This document shows positions 25,289 through 33,076 of a stretch of 36,346 bases of DNA, one piece after another. How positions within the stretch are numbered: position 1 is the stretch's first letter; the number at the start of each line of letters is the position of its first letter. The translations under genes were made by a program, and so were the position numbers. Source of the DNA: Candidatus Shapirobacteria bacterium (GTDB lineage Bacteria > Patescibacteriota > Microgenomatia > 0-14-0-10-38-17); assembly GCA_028695445.1 (NCBI GenBank), contig JAQVIV010000006.1:1-36346 (forward strand), written 5' to 3'. The notes beneath the pieces are model-generated. The model was given only the letters and a program-made list of their open reading frames with translations. It was not told the origin of the DNA and did not search any database.

Positions 25289-25317
25289 TTGACCAAGCTT
25301 TTTATTTTCGTTATGCT
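25289..25317 (+). promoter_or_regulatory. Promoter of the surface cluster (TTGACC, 17 bp, TATGCT)
   Basis: TTGACC at 25289-25294, a 17-base spacer starting AAGCT, and TATGCT at 25312-25317. The same -10 and spacer start recur in the promoter at 33025. Confidence 0.55.
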
Positions 25318-25340
25318 AATTTTAACTAAAAGACCTGTCT

Positions 25341-26066
25341 ATGAAATTCAGCCGAAACTTTATCGACGCTCTCTTTGTTATTCTATCTTTAACCCTGACT
25401 GCTCTTGCGATTTTTTTCTGGGTCCAATCGCCTCTTGAAAAATATAGCCTTCAGTTGGTGGCTTTTTTAGTAATTTTGTTTTTTATCAGCCAAAAAATTG
25501 CCAAAGACAACCTTCTGGCTCATCCGGCTAACCTGATTATCTTCACTGCCGCAACCCTGCTTCTGGTTGCCGACACCGGCGGTTTAGAATCACCAATTTT
25601 TTTTATTGTTTATTTCCTGCTCTTTGGTACCGCCCTTTTAGCCTCTACTCCTGTTGTTTTGGCCTTAACTATCCTAATAATGATTTTTTTTGCCCCCTCG
25701 CTGACTAGCACCAATGCCGCCATCCAATTAGCTTCTCTGTTGCTAATAACCCCTCTGGCAATACTTTTTGGTCGTCAATACTTACAACTACTTGATCAGC
25801 AGGGCGAGATTGTTCTTCTAAAAAAAACCAACGAGGCTAACGAAAAAAGTCTCGCTCAGCAAGAAACCAACGCTCTTATCTGGCTCAGCCTCAATCTTAA
25901 AACCACTCTTGCCGAAACTAGCGAAACCTTAAGCTCCCTATTGGCCGATATCGCCCACCTTAACTCTGACCAAACCAAGAAGTTAAAGATTGTTCACCAA
26001 CAAATCAACCGTTTACTAAAAGAAAGCCAAAAGGTTAAACAATTAATTGATGAAGAAACAGATTAA
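25341..26066 (+). CDS. Polytopic membrane protein with C-terminal coiled coil (unknown function)
   Basis: I do not recognise a named family. The 241 residues begin with five to six hydrophobic helices (about 8-150), resembling the membrane sensor part of some histidine kinases. A long amphipathic coiled coil follows (about 150-241; LLKKTNEANEKSLAQQET onward), with an LNLKTTLAETSETLSSLL stretch that recalls a degenerate DHp-like helix but has no phospho-acceptor His or kinase domain. It overlaps the next gene by 17 bases, so the two products probably work together. A scaffold or sensor role is inference only. Confidence 0.7.
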   Translation: MKFSRNFIDALFVILSLTLTALAIFFWVQSPLEKYSLQLVAFLVILFFISQKIAKDNLLAHPANLIIFTAATLLLVADTGGLESPIFFIVYFLLFGTALLASTPVVLALTILIMIFFAPSLTSTNAAIQLASLLLITPLAILFGRQYLQLLDQQGEIVLLKKTNEANEKSLAQQETNALIWLSLNLKTTLAETSETLSSLLADIAHLNSDQTKKLKIVHQQINRLLKESQKVKQLIDEETD

Positions 26067-27267
26067 TAAAACCATCCCGGAAGAACAAGTTCTTCCGAAG
26101 AGGAATTTTAACAAAATTTTTACCATTAAAAGTGGACGCCCTTTTCGTCTTTCCCAAAACCAAAGGGGTTTTCTTTTAATCTTGGCCGGCCTTACCACTA
26201 TCATTGTAATTGCTTCTTTTACTATTGCCCTGGTCTCTAAAAACGATCCTCAACCAATTATCACTCCCCTGTCCAAGCAACAGGCTCAAAGTCAATCACC
26301 GGTCCAAAATGCCGCCTACTATATTAATATTTCTCAAAGATTTCTAACCAAAGCTGAGGCACTTTCCCAAAACTTCGATCAATCTCCTCAGGACAAAGAA
26401 AATATTTTAATCGCTGTTCAAAACTCTCTGGAAACTATTAACGAGGGCATTAATCATTATCCCAAAGACGATCGTCTTTATGCTCAAAGAGCTAAAATTT
26501 ACCAGGGCATTGCTTCTTTTTCTCCTAACGCTCTAGAGGCGGCTATTGCTGACCTGGATCAAGCCAGGAAACTATCACCCCAAAACCCAACTTACCCCAA
26601 AATCCAAAGCCAAATTCTGGTCCAAATCGGGCGATATCAAGACGCCAGTTTTTACGCTAAAATTGCCTATGACATTGAACCACATAATTTACAAAATTTG
26701 GCTGATTTAGGGCAAATCCAAATTAAAGCAGGCCAAATTAGCCAGGCCGTTTCCTCATACCAAACACTAGCTTCGCTTCTTCCCCAAGACAGCCAAGAGG
26801 TCGAAGCCGTCAGACAAGAAATTATCAGCCTGGAAAAACTTCTCTCTCAAGCCGAAACTAACCAGACTTCAGGACTTTTCTTAGCCGGTGAGCCGACACC
26901 GAAATTAAACAATGTTCCCGCCGATATTAACCTGCTTCCCCAGGAACAAGCATCATTACCCGAAAACCTTGTTATTGCCAGTCCTCAAGAAAAAAACAAT
27001 GCCCAACAAGAGCAAGAGTTTGACCTTAACGCTTCTGCCGGAGAGGCAGTAATTGCCGCCGGAAAAACTGAAATCGTAATTTACAACAATAATTTAACCG
27101 AAAACAGGAAAATTAATCTTGCTCCCCAAGGAGAAATAACCAACCAGGTTATCTATATTAAAAGCAAAGTCGCCAACCCCGGCAATAACAGTGCTCCCTA
27201 TTTTATAGTTTCTCTTTCCAAACCCCTCTCTCAAGACCTGGCCTTCAAGTGGTGGATCATAGAATAA
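26050..27267 (+). CDS. Membrane-anchored TPR protein
   Basis: A 405-residue protein: an N-terminal basic cytosolic segment, one transmembrane helix (about 42-64, FLLILAGLTTIIVIASFTIALV), then extracytoplasmic TPR-like helices (about 85-280; for example ALEAAIADLDQARKLSPQNPTYPKI and DASFYAKIAYDIEPHNLQNLADLG). A final beta-rich domain (about 325-405) resembles a small Ig-like fold (AGKTEIVIYNNNLTENRKI). The ATG at 26050 is preferred to the TTG just before it. It overlaps the upstream membrane gene. It could assemble envelope proteins at the outer membrane face; no specific function is known. Confidence 0.78.
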   Translation: MKKQINKTIPEEQVLPKRNFNKIFTIKSGRPFRLSQNQRGFLLILAGLTTIIVIASFTIALVSKNDPQPIITPLSKQQAQSQSPVQNAAYYINISQRFLTKAEALSQNFDQSPQDKENILIAVQNSLETINEGINHYPKDDRLYAQRAKIYQGIASFSPNALEAAIADLDQARKLSPQNPTYPKIQSQILVQIGRYQDASFYAKIAYDIEPHNLQNLADLGQIQIKAGQISQAVSSYQTLASLLPQDSQEVEAVRQEIISLEKLLSQAETNQTSGLFLAGEPTPKLNNVPADINLLPQEQASLPENLVIASPQEKNNAQQEQEFDLNASAGEAVIAAGKTEIVIYNNNLTENRKINLAPQGEITNQVIYIKSKVANPGNNSAPYFIVSLSKPLSQDLAFKWWIIE

Positions 27268-27269
27268 AA

Positions 27270-27420
27270 TTTCTAATTTCCCGTATTTTCCCGTCCCCTC
27301 CCGTATGGTGTTTGTTTTTTTAAGCACGTAATAAATTGCGCTACTTCGAACCTGGAATAGCGAGCTTTCCACCAAAGGCGGACAGGTAGCCCGCACCAGC
27401 CATTTAACAATTTAAACATT
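27270..27420. repeat. Composite intergenic repeat, copy B
   Basis: Pyrimidine-rich CCCGT tracts, T-run, AGCACGTAATAAATTGCGCT (27323-27342), then ACTTCGAACCTGGAATAGCGAGCTT, followed by GTAGCCCGCACCAGCC and ATTTAACAATTTAAAC. Confidence 0.75.
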
Positions 27421-27473
27421 TTAAAATTAGACATTAATTAGAAATTAGTAATTAGAAATTCCCTCCCTCTCTC

Positions 27474-27482
27474 TGCTATCAT
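27474..27482 (+). promoter_or_regulatory. Extended -10, leaderless promoter of the first DUF916-like gene
   Basis: TGCTATCAT, then AGAGTT and the ATG at 27489. The same box recurs at 31289 and 32055. Confidence 0.6.
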
Positions 27483-27488
27483 AGAGTT

Positions 27489-28418
27489 ATGAAACTTATC
27501 TTTTTCTTGGTCTTATCCATCCTAACCTCTTTTTTTCCAAAGAATTGCCAAGCTCAAGCCTTTTCTCTTTCTATCAACCCTCCCATTCTTGAAGCCATGC
27601 TTCAGCCTGGCAAAAAAATTATCTATACTTTTGATCTCGAAAACAATTCTTCTTTGCCTCTTAGCCTCACGGCCAGAATCGTTCCCTTCGAGGCTCGAGG
27701 CAATCAGGGGCACATCCGACTCACGAATGACGAATCGCCGGCTTTTTTTAGTCTCCTCAACTCCGGCATGGCTTTTAACCAGCCTTTTTTTCTTAATAGC
27801 CAGCAAAAAATTCAATTAGTGGTAAGGGTCGCTATTCCCCAAAACCAACCCGAGGGAGATTATTACCAAACCCTGTTAGTAGAGCAGTTTTCAAAACCGA
27901 TTCCTTCCGGCAATATCAGCCAATCCCTAGGAGCGGTTGGCACCAATATTCTCTTAACCGTTTCTTCCTCCGGTCAGCCCCAAAGGAGTTTAGAAATTGA
28001 AAATTTCAATATTCCAGCGGCTTATTTTGGTCGATTTATCGATTCTTCCGAGCTAGTTAACTTTAATCTTGTATTAAAAAATACCGGTCAGGCCTTTATT
28101 AAACCGGAAGGAGGTATTTTTATTCGGCCGGAAAAAGAAAAAAAAGACCTTCAAGAAATTAAAATTAGACCAGACAACATTTTACCTGGCACCAGCCGAC
28201 AAATGCATTGTCTTGAAGAACCATGTTTTTTTAAACCGCCTCAAATCATTGGCTCATACCAGGCCCGCTTCGAGTTTGTGTTAGACGGTAAAAAATATCA
28301 ATCGGCTATTTCTTTCTGGGTTTTCCCAATTAAAATCACTCTTGGTCTAACGCTTCTCCTACTGTTTTGGTTAATCCTGCTCTGGCGATTAAAAAGAAAA
28401 CAAATTAGTAACCAATGA
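27489..28418 (+). CDS. DUF916-like secreted beta-sandwich protein with C-terminal membrane anchor
   Basis: A 309-residue surface protein. Signal peptide at residues 1-22 (cleavage near NCQAQA). Two beta-sandwich domains follow (about 25-130 and 150-270), the first with SINPPILEAMLQPGKKIIYTFDLENNSSLPL and RVAIPQNQPEGDYYQTLLVEQ, a pattern shared with DUF916/WxL-interacting proteins. A transmembrane helix (281-300) is followed by a short basic tail, so the domains face outward. In Gram-positive WxL clusters, DUF916 proteins with this topology bind WxL-domain partners; by analogy it could bind the neighbouring secreted beta proteins. The family call rests on pattern and topology, not on an alignment. 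Confidence 0.7.
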   Translation: MKLIFFLVLSILTSFFPKNCQAQAFSLSINPPILEAMLQPGKKIIYTFDLENNSSLPLSLTARIVPFEARGNQGHIRLTNDESPAFFSLLNSGMAFNQPFFLNSQQKIQLVVRVAIPQNQPEGDYYQTLLVEQFSKPIPSGNISQSLGAVGTNILLTVSSSGQPQRSLEIENFNIPAAYFGRFIDSSELVNFNLVLKNTGQAFIKPEGGIFIRPEKEKKDLQEIKIRPDNILPGTSRQMHCLEEPCFFKPPQIIGSYQARFEFVLDGKKYQSAISFWVFPIKITLGLTLLLLFWLILLWRLKRKQISNQ

Positions 28419-28424
28419 TCATCG

Positions 28425-28595
28425 TCATTTTCCCTTAATTCCCCGTCCCCTCCCGTATATTCCCGCATTCTCCCGTCATCTACCGCAATTTCCCATATAC
28501 TCTTTTTTTAGTGCGTAATAAATTGCGCTACTTCGAACCCGGAGTAGCGAGCTTCAGTTCACGCCAACCATCTAGCCATTTAACAATATAATAAT
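28425..28595. repeat. Composite intergenic repeat, copy C
   Basis: CCCGT tracts, T-run, AGTGCGTAATAAATTGCGCT (28510-28529), then ACTTCGAACCCGGAGTAGCG, a short spacer, and CATTTAACAATATAATAATT. The C to T change in the left arm keeps pairing as G-U. Confidence 0.75.
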
Positions 28596-28612
28596 TTTTC
28601 TGCTTTCCGCTC

Positions 28613-28641
28613 TTGACAACCAAAAAAAATTTTGCTTAAGT
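28613..28641 (+). promoter_or_regulatory. Promoter of the second surface gene (TTGACA, 17 bp, TTAAGT)
   Basis: A consensus -35 and a weak -10 at the correct 17-base distance; the leader would be about 30 bases. No Shine-Dalgarno is seen before 28679. Confidence 0.4.
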
Positions 28642-28678
28642 TAGAAAAGTAAAGATAAATAAAATTAACCATCTTTTT

Positions 28679-29935
28679 ATGATTATCAATCGTTTTTCCC
28701 GCCGAAGGATTAGGGTTTTGCCGGTGGTTTTTTTGTTGGTTCTTTCTTCCTTTTTGTACTACCCCCATCTTCTCTCCCGTTCCACCGACTCAGCCAGCAA
28801 CTTAAGAAATGCTCGAGTCGTTCTTTCTGATTCTCGACCGCTATTTGAATACACCAAACACACCTACTATTTCCAAACTACCACCGCTATCCCCTTATCA
28901 GGAAAAATCATCATTGATCTTGCCCCAGAAGCCGGCACTCCCTTCGATCTTGGTGTCGGCCATGACCATACTGATATGACTTTAAGATATAGTGCTAACG
29001 CCGATATGAGCAGTGCTACCACTTGCACTTTAGGTGCTAGTGCCAGTAGCGGTGTTGTCGGTGTCAGTGTTGATAATACCAATGAAATTATTACCATGAC
29101 CTTACCCGCCGATGGAACCTGTGCTGGTATTACCGCCAATCAATATGTCGAAGCCACCATGGGAGATGGCGCCTCTGGCGGTCTAACCGACATTCAAAAT
29201 CCGGCTAAAGTAGTCGCCGCCGCCGGCACCGCCGAAACCTATTTAATCGAGTACGAAACCCAAAACGCCAGTTCTACCACATTAGACACCGCCTCAGTTA
29301 GAGCCGCCATTATTGATGCTGTCACCATCAGCGCCGAAGTTAAAGCCACCCTTTCTTGCGAAGTGGCCGGAGTGGGTATTGGCGCCACCTTCAACACCGC
29401 CGGCAACACCTATGGTACCGCCGGTTTCACTACCACCGCTACCACCGTTCCCTTTGGCGTTTTAGAGGCTAATTCAGCCTCTCAGTCTGGGCAAATGCTT
29501 AAAGCCAGCACTAATGGGGCCAACGGCTTCTACTTTGCTGTTAAACAATATGGTGATTTGACCTCCGATGGCGCTGATACTATTAATGCCTTTGTTGATG
29601 GTGTTCTCCAAGACAACTCTTCTCCGGTTGTTTGGGATTCTCCCTCGGCGACCCCTGGATCAGCCGATACCTATGGTCACCTTGGTTACGGCACCACCGA
29701 CCTGACTCTTGATGATCTTAATGGTTCCGGTGATGCCAATCGTTTTACCGGGGCTAAATTTGCCGGCTTATCAACCACCTATGAAGCCATCTTGAGCCAT
29801 GATGGACCTGCTGACGGCGTTGGTACCGACACTAATGGCCAAGCTTATATTGTATATAAGGTTGAAATTTCTGGATTACAAGAAGCGGGACTTTATTCTA
29901 ATACCGTTTCTTACCTTTGTACCGGTCGGTATTAA
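28679..29935 (+). CDS. Secreted Thr/Ala/Gly-rich beta protein of a surface cluster (unknown function)
   Basis: A 418-residue protein of no family I can name. An Arg-rich start (NRFSRRRIRV) and a hydrophobic helix (about 13-32) act as signal peptide or anchor. The rest is strongly Thr-, Ala-, Gly- and Asp-rich, short on Lys, and has four Cys that could form disulfides (in TTCTL, GTCAG, LSCEV and YLCTG). Base composition is visibly more GC-rich than in the neighbours. The last 190 residues correspond to the end of the 31304 gene product: FGVLEAN..., GANGFYF, YGHLGYG..., and the closing VEISGLQEAGLYSNTVSYLC. It may be a surface-layer or fibre subunit; this is inference. Confidence 0.72.
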   Translation: MIINRFSRRRIRVLPVVFLLVLSSFLYYPHLLSRSTDSASNLRNARVVLSDSRPLFEYTKHTYYFQTTTAIPLSGKIIIDLAPEAGTPFDLGVGHDHTDMTLRYSANADMSSATTCTLGASASSGVVGVSVDNTNEIITMTLPADGTCAGITANQYVEATMGDGASGGLTDIQNPAKVVAAAGTAETYLIEYETQNASSTTLDTASVRAAIIDAVTISAEVKATLSCEVAGVGIGATFNTAGNTYGTAGFTTTATTVPFGVLEANSASQSGQMLKASTNGANGFYFAVKQYGDLTSDGADTINAFVDGVLQDNSSPVVWDSPSATPGSADTYGHLGYGTTDLTLDDLNGSGDANRFTGAKFAGLSTTYEAILSHDGPADGVGTDTNGQAYIVYKVEISGLQEAGLYSNTVSYLCTGRY

Positions 29936-29964
29936 CACTAAATTAAAAAAACTAACTGTCCAAA

Positions 29965-31098
29965 ATGATTAAAAAAACTGCCCTAACAATAACTGCTGTC
30001 TTCTTATTATTTATTGCTGGCCCGGTTCTTGCCCAAGAATCCCTGCTTTCGCCTTCACCAACAGCTGAAGAAACACCGGAAACCGGAGGGCAAAACAACA
30101 TTGATTCTGAAGAGGTTCTTATCCAAATTCAGGAAACAACCAACGAGTCGGAAAGTAAAGAAAACACCATAACTCCCTCGCCCAAACCAACGCCAACGGA
30201 ATTCCTACCCAATAGCAATCTTATTACCATCAGCCCGCCGGTCAGAGAACTAGAACTACCTCGAGGCAGTGCCAACTCTTACCAAATGTCACTCACCAAC
30301 CGAAGCCAAAAAACCGTTACCTTAGTCTTGAGAGCTTCTCCTTTTGTCGCTTCTGGCGACACTGGCGGAGTTGACGTTACCGACGACCCGTTGCCTGACT
30401 CTCAAAATTGGGTTGTCATAAACCCCAGCGTGGTTACTCTAGAAGCAGGAGAGCAAATTGACGTTACCTACACCATTCTTATCCCTCAAAACGCCGAACC
30501 AGGCGGTTTCTATTTCGCTGTTACTGCCCTGCTGTCAGGCGACGCTAACGTTGCTGGCCAGCTTAATCAAATCACAACCGGTTCTGCCGTTGATCTTAAT
30601 GTTGCCGCTCTCAACCTAATTACCATCGAAGGACCAGTTGATTACAGCGCCCAAATCAGCGAATTCTCTACCCCAAAAATATTGTTTGAATATGGTCCAG
30701 TTCCCTTTGTCACCCGAATTTTAAACTTAAGCAATGTTCACATTAAGCCAATTCTAGAGATTGAAATTGGTAACACCTGGGGATTGGAAAACAATAGTCT
30801 AGTCCACCTTGAAAGGCAAAATATTTTACCTCAATCTCAGAGAAAATTCGAAGCCGAATTCGGCGGTAAATGGCATTTCGGCCGCTATTCAGCCACCCTA
30901 AACGCTCTTTATGGTGATGGTCAAACCCTTTCTTATACTATTTTCTTCTGGATTATGCCCTGGAAAATAATCTTGGCGGTTCTTTTGGCTTTGGCAATCA
31001 TTATCCTGCTCATTCTTTCCATCAAGCGTCAATTGGACGAAAAGAAAATCTTGGAAGAAGAATTAAAAAAGATCCAAACTCCGGAGCAAGAAAAATAA
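29965..31098 (+). CDS. DUF916-like surface protein with C-terminal transmembrane helix and coiled coil
   Basis: A 377-residue protein organised like the 27489 product but longer. Signal peptide 1-24 (ending VLAQ). A low-complexity Pro/Thr/Glu linker (about 25-85) would extend it from the membrane. Beta-sandwich domains at about 86-190 (ITISPPVRELELPRGSANSYQMSL; VTYTILIPQNAEPGGFYFAV) and about 200-320. Transmembrane helix at about 333-355, and a charged cytosolic coiled-coil tail. Its start is 29 bases from the preceding secreted protein gene, so the two are probably co-expressed and may form a pair. DUF916 membership is inferred from pattern and topology. Confidence 0.72.
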   Translation: MIKKTALTITAVFLLFIAGPVLAQESLLSPSPTAEETPETGGQNNIDSEEVLIQIQETTNESESKENTITPSPKPTPTEFLPNSNLITISPPVRELELPRGSANSYQMSLTNRSQKTVTLVLRASPFVASGDTGGVDVTDDPLPDSQNWVVINPSVVTLEAGEQIDVTYTILIPQNAEPGGFYFAVTALLSGDANVAGQLNQITTGSAVDLNVAALNLITIEGPVDYSAQISEFSTPKILFEYGPVPFVTRILNLSNVHIKPILEIEIGNTWGLENNSLVHLERQNILPQSQRKFEAEFGGKWHFGRYSATLNALYGDGQTLSYTIFFWIMPWKIILAVLLALAIIILLILSIKRQLDEKKILEEELKKIQTPEQEK

Positions 31099-31099
31099 A

Positions 31100-31245
31100 G
31101 CTTCCCCCCATTATTTTTCCTTAATTTCTCGTCCCTTCCCGTTATTTCCCCGTATTCTCCCGTATCTTTCCGTCATTCTGACCCTCCAAGTTGGCGAATT
31201 GAAATTTGTTTGGATATTGGAATTTGATGTTTTGGAACTTCATTA
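31100..31245. repeat. Intergenic repeat cluster, copy D (partial) plus TTTGGA-type repeats
   Basis: CCCGT tracts like those in the other copies (31125-31170), then CGTCATTCTGACCC with TTGGCGAATT (31171-31200), then TTTGGATATTGGAATTTG-like sequence (31208-31240) of the same type as the heptamers inside leuS. The GCGTAATAAATTGCGC hairpin is missing here. Confidence 0.6.
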
Positions 31246-31275
31246 GAATAATTTTTATTCTCCCCTAGATACTAA

Positions 31276-31322
31276 ATACTATTTTCTCTGCTATCATAGA
31301 GTTATGAGGTTGATTATTTTCT
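31276..31322 (+). repeat. 47-bp promoter/signal-start duplication, copy 1
   Basis: Identical over 47 bases to 32042-32088. It contains the extended -10, the ATG and the first codons (MRLIIF) of the signal peptide. Confidence 0.9.
31289..31297 (+). promoter_or_regulatory. Extended -10, leaderless promoter
   Basis: TGCTATCAT followed by 6 bases and the ATG at 31304. Confidence 0.6.
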
Positions 31323-32041
31323 CTGTCTTAATTGCTTTAAGCTTCCTCCAAGCCTTCTCTCCTCTCTTAGCCCAAAACATGCGTTCTGACAACTATGAAA
31401 TTCAAATGGGCAATATTAATATGACGGCCGGGGAGAAAACCTCAGAGAACTTTAAGCTCGGCGACACCGTTGGCCAAACCGCTTCCGGACTTTATGAGTC
31501 AACCGGATTCACAATTGGTGCCGGTTTCTGGTATATTACCGGTATTATCCCGTTTTCTTTTACCATCTCCAATCTTGATATTGCCTTTGGCCAATTAATC
31601 GCCAATAACCCCCAAATATTAACCAACACCCTAACTGTTTCTGCTGGCGGCGCTGGTGGTTACCAGGTTTTAGCTTTCGAAACCCACCCCTTAAAATCAG
31701 CCAGCGACAATTATATTCCTGATGTCTTGGGCGATAATGGCGATATTAACGAAGAAACCGCCTCAACCTGGGGCCAAAATACCACCTACGGCTTTGGCTT
31801 TAAAATAACCGGAGACGATATCCCCGATGACTTTAATCACCCAGATTGTAGCCCTAATTGCTACCGACAATTTGCCGATCCCACTGCTTCTCCCCCAGAA
31901 GAGTCACAAATTATCATGAGTTCAGACAATGTTACTCGCCAATCTGAAACCACTGTTTCTTATAAGGTCAACGTTTCTGGAGCTCAAGAGGCCGGCCATT
32001 ACCAAAACCAAATTGTCTTCATGGCGATACCTAAATATTAG
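31304..32041 (+). CDS. Secreted beta-rich surface protein (unknown function)
   Basis: A 245-residue secreted protein. Signal peptide 1-24 (cleavage after LLAQ). Residues about 25-75 have the pattern SDNYEIQMGNINMTAGEKTSENFKLGDTVGQTA, then GFTIGAGFWYI. After a short FSFTISN hinge, the C-terminal domain (about 90-245) parallels the end of the 28679 product: FGQLIANN, GGAGGYQVLAFE, and the closing YKVNVSGAQEAGHYQNQIVF. One Cys pair (near DCSPNC) may be a disulfide. No membrane anchor or sorting signal follows, so retention may depend on a DUF916-like partner. I cannot assign a function. Confidence 0.72.
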   Translation: MRLIIFSVLIALSFLQAFSPLLAQNMRSDNYEIQMGNINMTAGEKTSENFKLGDTVGQTASGLYESTGFTIGAGFWYITGIIPFSFTISNLDIAFGQLIANNPQILTNTLTVSAGGAGGYQVLAFETHPLKSASDNYIPDVLGDNGDINEETASTWGQNTTYGFGFKITGDDIPDDFNHPDCSPNCYRQFADPTASPPEESQIIMSSDNVTRQSETTVSYKVNVSGAQEAGHYQNQIVFMAIPKY

Positions 32042-32088
32042 ATACTATTTTCTCTGCTATCATAGAGTTATGAGGTTGATTATTTTCT
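32042..32088 (+). repeat. 47-bp promoter/signal-start duplication, copy 2
   Basis: The second perfect copy of 31276-31322, directly after the stop of the 31304 gene. Confidence 0.9.
32055..32063 (+). promoter_or_regulatory. Extended -10, leaderless promoter
   Basis: TGCTATCAT plus 6 bases before the ATG at 32070. This fixes the start; the longer in-frame reading from 31929 would run through the preceding gene. Confidence 0.6.
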
Positions 32089-33008
32089 TTTTGATTTTGT
32101 CTCTCTTAGTCTTCACTATTGCCCCGCAAGAGATTTTAGCCCAATCGGAAGAACATGTCTGGAAACGGGTCAGCCAAACCTATCCCCAAAGGATAGCTGA
32201 CTACTTAAAGGTTGAGCAAACCCAAATTTCCGCCATTGTTGGCTATAGCCAAATCGACATCGAAGGCTATACCTCACCAGAAGCCAGTGTTCAATTAACC
32301 AGCTCTCAAGGAAATTTAGGCCAACACCATACCAGAGCCAATAAGGAAGGGCTTTTCCGGTTTGCAGGCATTGTCTTACCCGAAAGCCCTGGTGAACTTT
32401 GGCTTCAGGCTACCGATAAGCAAGGATTAACCAGCCCCCCCGTTGCTATACCTGAACCGCCGATTAATTTAAGAAAAATAGAAAACATTGTTCTTCCCCC
32501 CACCCTTGCCCACAACAACGGCGTCTTTAAAAAAGACAGCAAATCCCTAGCGTATGGCCAGGCTACTCCCAATTCCCAAGTTGAAGTTTATTTTTTCAAA
32601 ATCCCAAACATTTCTTGGCTAAAAAAATTATTCTTGACCTCACCATTTGCCCCTAAAAATGCCCAGGCCCAGCAAGATGAATTGTTCCCTTCCTTAAAAG
32701 AAAAGTTTATTTTAAAAACCGACAAGGGGGGTTATTTTTCCTTTCAACTTCCTAGCCAAACCAGTCAAGCTTTTCGCTACTACGCCGGTAGCGTTTTTGC
32801 CAACAACTACTCCCCCAAAAGCAATATTCTCTCCTTTCGTGTTCTTAGCCTCATAGAAGCCTTTTATCAGCAAATACTTGTCTTTGCTGATAAAGTTTCA
32901 GCCTCAATTTTAATCATCATAAAAGACCTCACTTTTTGGATTTTTTTAGAAATTATAATTTTGATTCTTTTGGTAAAAAGGCGTCGGGCTTACAGCCCAA
33001 ACCCTTAA
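32070..33008 (+). CDS. Secreted protein with carboxypeptidase-regulatory-like domains and C-terminal membrane anchor
   Basis: A 312-residue envelope protein. Signal peptide 1-25 (MRLIIF start duplicated from the gene before; ends ILAQ). Residues about 55-125 resemble a CarboxypepD_reg/Ig-like module (GYTSPEASVQLTSSQG ... REGLFRFAGI-type turn ... GELWLQATDKQG). A second such module is at about 140-260 (YGQATPNSQVEVYFF, KGGYFSFQLP). A transmembrane helix (about 283-303) is followed by the short tail KRRRAYSPNP. That tail is encoded by CGGGCTTACAGCCC, which is part of the dispersed repeat, so the gene end has been rewritten by a repeat copy. Function unknown. Confidence 0.72.
   Translation: MRLIIFFLILSLLVFTIAPQEILAQSEEHVWKRVSQTYPQRIADYLKVEQTQISAIVGYSQIDIEGYTSPEASVQLTSSQGNLGQHHTRANKEGLFRFAGIVLPESPGELWLQATDKQGLTSPPVAIPEPPINLRKIENIVLPPTLAHNNGVFKKDSKSLAYGQATPNSQVEVYFFKIPNISWLKKLFLTSPFAPKNAQAQQDELFPSLKEKFILKTDKGGYFSFQLPSQTSQAFRYYAGSVFANNYSPKSNILSFRVLSLIEAFYQQILVFADKVSASILIIIKDLTFWIFLEIIILILLVKRRRAYSPNP
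32984..33006. repeat. Fragment of the composite repeat at the 3' end of the gene
   Basis: GTCGGGCTTACAGCCC matches the GCGGGCTTACAGCCCG hairpin of copy E (33643-33660). It lies in the last codons before the stop. Confidence 0.6.
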
Positions 33009-33024
33009 CCATCTTATTTTTTTC

Positions 33025-33053
33025 TTGACAAAGCTCAACCTTTCACTTATGCT
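33025..33053 (+). promoter_or_regulatory. Promoter of the Ig-like protein gene (TTGACA, 17 bp, TATGCT)
   Basis: Consensus -35 at 33025-33030, a 17-base spacer and TATGCT at 33048-33053. The leader has AAAGGG 11 bases before the ATG at 33077. Confidence 0.65.
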
Positions 33054-33076
33054 ATTGAGAAAGGGTTCTTATTTTT

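Noticed and set aside
28679..29935. Recent horizontal transfer because of the higher GC and Thr/Ala/Gly bias.
   Set aside because: Amino-acid bias of a secreted repeat-like protein explains much of the composition, and its C-terminus is related to the neighbouring gene product.
31929..32069. Extension of the 32070 gene back into the preceding gene.
   Set aside because: It overlaps the coding sequence of the 31304 gene, while a promoter and signal peptide start at 32070.
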